Shown piece after piece: positions 32,495 to 36,599 of a stretch of DNA of 36,599 nucleotides. This DNA comes from Listeria cornellensis FSL F6-0969. GTDB lineage: Bacteria; Bacillota; Bacilli; Lactobacillales; Listeriaceae. Both the position numbers and the translations under genes were made by a program. The number at the start of each line of letters is the position of its first letter. The first letter of the stretch is position 1. Under the pieces are notes generated by a model that saw nothing but the letters and a program-made list of their open reading frames with translations, made no database searches and was not told where the DNA came from. The stretch is taken from the NCBI RefSeq assembly GCF_000525855.1, contig NZ_AODE01000037.1, positions 1 to 36,599 on the forward strand, in the 5' to 3' direction.

Positions 32495-33850
32495 TTATTT
32501 TGCGTCAAAAAATTCATTATATAACGCATGTACTGCTTTTTTCTCTTGGTCTTCCTTCACGCCAAACATGATGCTGACCTCGGATGACCCTTGGTTAATC
32601 ATCTCGATATTGACGTGCGCCTCAGACAAAGCTTTCGAAGCACGCGCTGTAGTCCCAACATTGTGCTTCATCGCCTCACCAACGACCATCACAAGCGCGA
32701 TACCGTGCTCAATAATGACTTCATCAGACGCCAGCTCATTTTTCAAGCGATCTAACACGGTTATTTCTGTTTGGCGATCCATCTGATTTTCCCGCAAAAT
32801 AATCGTCAAATCATCAATCCCGGAAGGCATATGCTCATACGTCAAGCCCACGTCCTCTAAAATCTCCAACACTTTGCGACCAAATCCAATTTCACGGTTC
32901 ATCAAATATTTTGTGATATAAATACTGCAAAAACCGCCATCACTCGCAATCCCGACAACAGGCCCATTCGTATTTTCTCGATGATGAATCACACGCGTAC
33001 CAGGCAATTCCGGGCGATTCGTATTTTTAATTTGCACAGGAATCCCAGCTTGGAATGCCGGAACGAGCGCCTCATCGTGGAATACCGAAAACCCCGCGTA
33101 AGACAGCTCGCGCATTTCCCGATATGTCAGCTCTACAATCGCCCTCGGGTTTTGCACAATGGAAGGATTTACCGCATAAACCGCGTCGACATCCGTGAAA
33201 TTCTCATAAACCTCCGCTTTCACACCATTCGCCACAATCGCCCCTGTAATATCCGAACCACTACGTGAAAATGTACTGATTTCGCCATCCTTCGTATAAC
33301 CAAAGAAACCTGGGAAAACAACAATCCCGTCGCGTTCCAACAACTTGTACAGGTTATCATAACTCTCCGGCAAAACCTGCGCATTTCCCGGCTCATCCGT
33401 CACAAACAGCCCAGCATCTTTCGGGTTTACATAGTGCGCCTCCGTACCTTGACTGCGGAAAAACGCGGCAATCAATTTTGCATTATTATCCTCGCCACTC
33501 GCCTTAATCCGGTCCATGTAGCGATCGGGATTCGTCTTATCCGAGTTCAGAAGCTCCTTGAAATCTCGCGTAATGCGCGCCATGACTTCTTCGCCAAGGC
33601 CAAGTTCCTCCGCAATCGAGGCGTAGCGAGACAAGACTTCTTGCTCCAAATCTACTGCTGTTTCCCCTAATAGTTGTTTCGCCCCACAATCAATTAATAA
33701 ATCCGTCACCTTCACATCATCTGCAAAACGCTTACCAGGAGCTGATACAACAACGAACTTTCGCTTCGAATCTCCTACCACGATTTTGTATACTTTTTGT
33801 AGTTGCGCAGCCGAAGCCAGCGAACTTCCGCCGAATTTAATAACTTTCAT
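32495..33850 (-). CDS. Aspartate kinase (aspartokinase III-like)
   Basis: 451 residues; phosphorylates aspartate, the first step to lysine, threonine, methionine and diaminopimelate for the cell wall. N-terminal KFGGSSLASA (ATP-binding), RIKASGEDNNAKLIA, FPGFFGYTKDGEISTFSRSG (catalytic core, at the 20-residue limit), and YENFTDVDAVYAVNP. The last about 150 residues hold two ACT domains (VGIASDGGFCSIYITKY; VVGEAMKHNVGTTARASKAL), the feedback site, where NIEMINQGSSEVSI is typical. Length and motifs match Bacillus YclM/ThrD, a threonine/lysine-sensitive isozyme; that specificity is inferred. Ribosome site GGGAG 8 nt before ATG. No lysine riboswitch was recognised upstream. Confidence 0.92.
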   Translation of the reverse strand: MKVIKFGGSSLASAAQLQKVYKIVVGDSKRKFVVVSAPGKRFADDVKVTDLLIDCGAKQLLGETAVDLEQEVLSRYASIAEELGLGEEVMARITRDFKELLNSDKTNPDRYMDRIKASGEDNNAKLIAAFFRSQGTEAHYVNPKDAGLFVTDEPGNAQVLPESYDNLYKLLERDGIVVFPGFFGYTKDGEISTFSRSGSDITGAIVANGVKAEVYENFTDVDAVYAVNPSIVQNPRAIVELTYREMRELSYAGFSVFHDEALVPAFQAGIPVQIKNTNRPELPGTRVIHHRENTNGPVVGIASDGGFCSIYITKYLMNREIGFGRKVLEILEDVGLTYEHMPSGIDDLTIILRENQMDRQTEITVLDRLKNELASDEVIIEHGIALVMVVGEAMKHNVGTTARASKALSEAHVNIEMINQGSSEVSIMFGVKEDQEKKAVHALYNEFFDAK

Positions 33851-34227
33851 TTTTCACACTCCCGATTTCATTCATTTAAAAAACGACTAGCCCATATTAT
33901 CTATCCATTATGAACGTTTTTGCAAGAAAAAACAATATGTTTTTAGAATTATTAAAATTTATTTAATAGGAAGTTACATCAAACTGGTAGCTCGCTTTTT
34001 CACGATCAGCTATTCCAGCAACAAAACGCTCCCAATCTCTTAATAAAAACAACATAAATTCGTCACAAATCTACAACATGAAGCAGAAATCCTGTATTTT
34101 TTATAAACTCCCCCCATGATACACTCCTCTTGTAGCGAAGAAATAATTCCTTCAGACCTACACTAACACAAGAGGAGGGCAGCGACGTATCAAAAAAAAT
34201 AAAACCATAAAAAGGAGAATATAAATA
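33851..34227. promoter_or_regulatory. Divergent control region of aspartokinase and surface protein genes
   Basis: 377 nt without a gene. Near the surface-protein side, TACACT (34119-34124) is a candidate -10 with a poor T-rich -35. A perfect 10-bp inverted repeat CTCCTCTTGT (34124-34133) / ACAAGAGGAG (34168-34177) spans the expected transcription start, so it is either a leader hairpin that ties up an AGGAGG sequence or a regulator site. The true ribosome site (AAAGGAG) lies at 34211-34217, 10 nt before the ATG. On the aspartokinase side a TTGCAA with AT-rich boxes 16-20 nt downstream may be its promoter. Confidence 0.4.
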
Positions 34228-36599
34228 ATGAAACAGAATGTGAAAAAAATCGCAATCGCCTTGGTTGCGACAAACGTATTAGCAAGCACCATTATCACAA
34301 CATTACCAGCAGTAGAAACACAGGCAGCAGAGCAAAAATTAACAGCCAACTTGAAATCTAGCACAGGAGCGCTATTGGATGATGTCGTATATACCACTCC
34401 TGGTGATGTACAAGTAACGGGTCGCGTACCGAGTGGCGCTGGAAAACAAGTAACAATCGAATACTTTAGCAGGATGGATGGTCACATTATTAATACCTAT
34501 TCAACTACCGCAGATACTCTTGGAAATTATGCCCAAAAAGTTAGCGGACCAACTGGTGAAGTGAATACGGCGGGCGTACGTGTAACCTTTGATAACGGGG
34601 CAATAACTACTTCAAGTGTATATTATGGTAAAAGCATGTCTAGCATTCAATTGGACCCAGTCAAGGCTGGGGATACTCAAATATCAGGAACCTATGTAGG
34701 ACACCCTAATACTTCAATCATGTTAAATATGGCATGGAGTAGTAGTGCTGGTCTGAATGGAACAACAAACGCCCTTGGTAAATTTTCTTTTAATCTGAAT
34801 AGTCCCTATTATACACCGGTGCCAGCGCTAGATAATGGAAACGCTGCATTCGCGATTATCGATACATCGTTAAATGCTTCTATTTGGTTTCCATTATTTG
34901 AAAAAAGCCTCACTGGAACACCTCCCGTATCCTTTAACGTAACCGGCTTAAATACAGCACCCATGATTGGCGCTACTGGCACCATGACAACCAGCGTTTT
35001 ACCAGTAGCAGCGAATCAAGGAGTGACATATTCCTCTAGTAACCCCGCTGTTATGAAAGTCAACGTAGATGGCTCTTGGTCTGCTTTAGCAAATGGAACA
35101 GCGAACGTCATTGTGACTTCTATTTCCAATGCAGCGATTTCAAGAACCATCCCAGTAACAGTTGAAGACAATTCACCCGCTGCACGTGCTGCTGTCAATA
35201 ATCTATTCAGCGATGCACCAACCAACACGAAATTAAAAGACACGACAACACAAGCGATGATTGATGCCGCAAGCGCGCTCGTAGAAGCCCTACCAGCCGG
35301 TGCAACGAAAACCGAACTACAAGGCGATATAACAACAGCGAACACCCTCTTCAACGCGATTGTTCAAACAACGATTGGCGCTTTGACAACCGATTCCACA
35401 ACCGTTTCTGGTAAAGGCGAACCTAACAGCGACATCGTCATCAAAAACGGCACAACAACGATTACTTCGGGTAAAACAGACAGCGCTGGAAACTACAGCT
35501 TCATTATCACCAAACAAGCAGCTGGTTCTACCATCACAGCTACCGTAACAAAAGCATCCAACAACAAAACATCTACAGCGAGCACTAAGATCGCAGATGA
35601 TACAATCGTTCAAACAACGATTGGTGATTTGACCATTGACTCCACCACTGTTTCTGGTAAAGGCGAAGCTAACAGCGACATTGTCATCAAAAACGGGTCA
35701 ACAACGATTACTTCTGGTAAAACAGACAGCGCTGGGAATTACAGCTTTATTATCGCCAAACAAGCAGGCGGTTCTACGATTACAGCGACAGTAACGAAAG
35801 CATCGAACGGTAAAACCTCCACAGCGAGTACACTCATCCCAGATGATGCGATCGTTCAAACAACGATTGGCGATTTGACGACCGATTCCACAAGCGTTTC
35901 CGGTAAAGGCGAACCTAACAGCGACATCGTCATCAAAAACGGTATAACAACCATCGTTTCTGGTAAAACAGATAGCGCTGGGAATTACAGCTTTATTATC
36001 GCCAAACAAGCAGGCGGTTCTACGATTACAGCGACAGTCACCAAAGCATCGAACGGTAAGACATCCACGGCGAGCACTAAAATCGCCGATGACGCGATCG
36101 TGCAAACAACGATTGGCGCCCTAACAACCAGTTCTACTTCCGTTTCCGGTAAAGGAGAACCTAACAGCACCATCGTGATCAAAAACGGCACGACAACGAT
36201 TGCATCTGGTCAAACAGACAGCGCTGGTAACTACAGCTTTATCATCGCCAAACAAGCCGGCGGCTCTACGATTACAGCGACAGTAACCAAAGCATCGAAC
36301 GGTAAAACATCGACGGCAAGCACCACCATCCCAGACGTGAAAGATTACGCCCTGACAGCCAACAGCTATAAAATTGGTACGGCGAATCTAACAGGAACGT
36401 ACGGCAAGGATATCGCGAAAGTACGTCTTTTCGTGAATGATCAACTGATCGTCCAAGCCACCACCAGCAATGGTACCTTCACGTTCGCGAACATCGCTAG
36501 CTTTATCACCAAACCAACCGACAAAGTCGAAGTCGTAGGTGTTGATAGTGCTTATGTCGAACGCGCACGCAAAACCGTTACGGTGACAGGTACTGCTGT
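34228..36599 (+). CDS. Repeat-rich secreted surface protein, 3' end outside the window
   Basis: Open from ATG 34228 to the right edge: 790 codons, no stop. Residues 1-34 are a signal peptide (MKQNVKKIAIALVATNVLAS, then cleavage near TQA-AE). About 35-240: unfamiliar beta-rich region. About 245-312: Big_2-like Ig domain (VTYSSSNPAVMKVNVDGSWS). About 314-376: helical module (ARAAVNNLFSDAPTNTKLKD), like the Cry1Ac D-VI-related segment of Listeria surface proteins. About 379-706: four 82-residue Ig-like repeats (TTVSGKGEPNSDIVIKNG). About 707-790: module KVRLFVNDQLIVQATTSNG, FITKPTDKVEVVGVD, common before LPxTG or similar anchors. The anchor itself would lie beyond the window. Likely cell-wall displayed adhesin or scaffold; ligand unknown. 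Confidence 0.85.
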   Translation, partial: MKQNVKKIAIALVATNVLASTIITTLPAVETQAAEQKLTANLKSSTGALLDDVVYTTPGDVQVTGRVPSGAGKQVTIEYFSRMDGHIINTYSTTADTLGNYAQKVSGPTGEVNTAGVRVTFDNGAITTSSVYYGKSMSSIQLDPVKAGDTQISGTYVGHPNTSIMLNMAWSSSAGLNGTTNALGKFSFNLNSPYYTPVPALDNGNAAFAIIDTSLNASIWFPLFEKSLTGTPPVSFNVTGLNTAPMIGATGTMTTSVLPVAANQGVTYSSSNPAVMKVNVDGSWSALANGTANVIVTSISNAAISRTIPVTVEDNSPAARAAVNNLFSDAPTNTKLKDTTTQAMIDAASALVEALPAGATKTELQGDITTANTLFNAIVQTTIGALTTDSTTVSGKGEPNSDIVIKNGTTTITSGKTDSAGNYSFIITKQAAGSTITATVTKASNNKTSTASTKIADDTIVQTTIGDLTIDSTTVSGKGEANSDIVIKNGSTTITSGKTDSAGNYSFIIAKQAGGSTITATVTKASNGKTSTASTLIPDDAIVQTTIGDLTTDSTSVSGKGEPNSDIVIKNGITTIVSGKTDSAGNYSFIIAKQAGGSTITATVTKASNGKTSTASTKIADDAIVQTTIGALTTSSTSVSGKGEPNSTIVIKNGTTTIASGQTDSAGNYSFIIAKQAGGSTITATVTKASNGKTSTASTTIPDVKDYALTANSYKIGTANLTGTYGKDIAKVRLFVNDQLIVQATTSNGTFTFANIASFITKPTDKVEVVGVDSAYVERARKTVTVTGTA
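35362..36345 (+). repeat. Four tandem 246-bp repeats inside the surface-protein gene
   Basis: Unit starts (G(T/A)TCAAACAACGATTGG-like) are at 35362, 35608, 35854 and 36100, exactly 246 bp (82 codons) apart. Units 2 and 3 share a run of about 65 identical bases, so copy number may change by recombination and assembly may be compressed or expanded here. Confidence 0.92.

Noticed and set aside
31882-32571. 229-codon plus-strand frame across the ATPase end and repeat copy 4
   Set aside because: Overlaps the ATPase in another frame, then runs through the palindromic element and into antisense of the aspartokinase; not protein-like.
35362-36345. Possible CRISPR-like direct repeats
   Set aside because: Repeats are 246 bp, contiguous and in frame with a signal-peptide protein; they are coding Ig-like units.
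1-36599. tRNA/rRNA genes, transposases or prophage genes
   Set aside because: None recognised on either strand despite the repeats and the AbiH-family gene.

Overview
The window reads as chromosome of a low-GC Firmicute, most likely a Listeria (Listeriaceae) of the non-monocytogenes, mannitol-using kind. The evidence is gene order and protein style: pta - pdxT/pdxS - divergent MocR-type pdxR; a four-gene class I ribonucleotide reductase operon (alpha, beta, flavodoxin, thioredoxin); a mtlA-mtlR-mtlF-mtlD operon; and a Listeria-like surface protein with Ig-like repeats and a Cry1Ac-D-VI-like helical segment. Genus is an inference; no rRNA, tRNA, CRISPR array, prophage or transposase gene was seen.

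Layout. 1-1300: 5' end of a nitroreductase gene, a small HTH protein, an RsuA-type pseudouridine synthase. 1493-5762: phosphotransacetylase and the vitamin B6 locus. 5864-8116: two tandem YxeA-like secreted/anchored proteins and a broken MATE transporter. 8353-12994: NrdR boxes, promoter, leader hairpin and the RNR operon. 13228-14256: AT-rich AbiH-family (phage abortive infection) gene. 14379-19719: mannitol operon with candidate operator and promoter. 19767-22756: MazG-like pyrophosphohydrolase, MreB-like protein, a 59-residue membrane protein, a PfoR-like EIIC protein. 22816-23394: gene-poor. 23395-28551: minus-strand cluster Mga-like regulator - ABC ATPase - ABC permease - acetyltransferase, with a divergent GntR-like regulator. 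28915-33850: Crp/Fnr regulator, Exp7/CtpE-like P-type ATPase, aspartokinase. 34228-end: repeat-rich surface protein running off the window.

Two observations stand out. First, a dispersed family of long palindromic elements occurs four times (near 2494, 10855, 13015, 32244), each 10-30 nt after the stop of a plus-strand gene and in the same orientation. The two arms differ between copies but change together (compensatory substitutions), so the stem, not the sequence, appears conserved. One copy splits the nrd operon between the alpha and beta subunit genes. Second, seven otherwise intact genes carry eight single-base frameshifts, seven in A/T runs and one in a short C run, including the essential RNR beta gene; this pattern looks like uncorrected sequencing indels rather than real gene decay. 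I therefore give full repaired spans for those genes.
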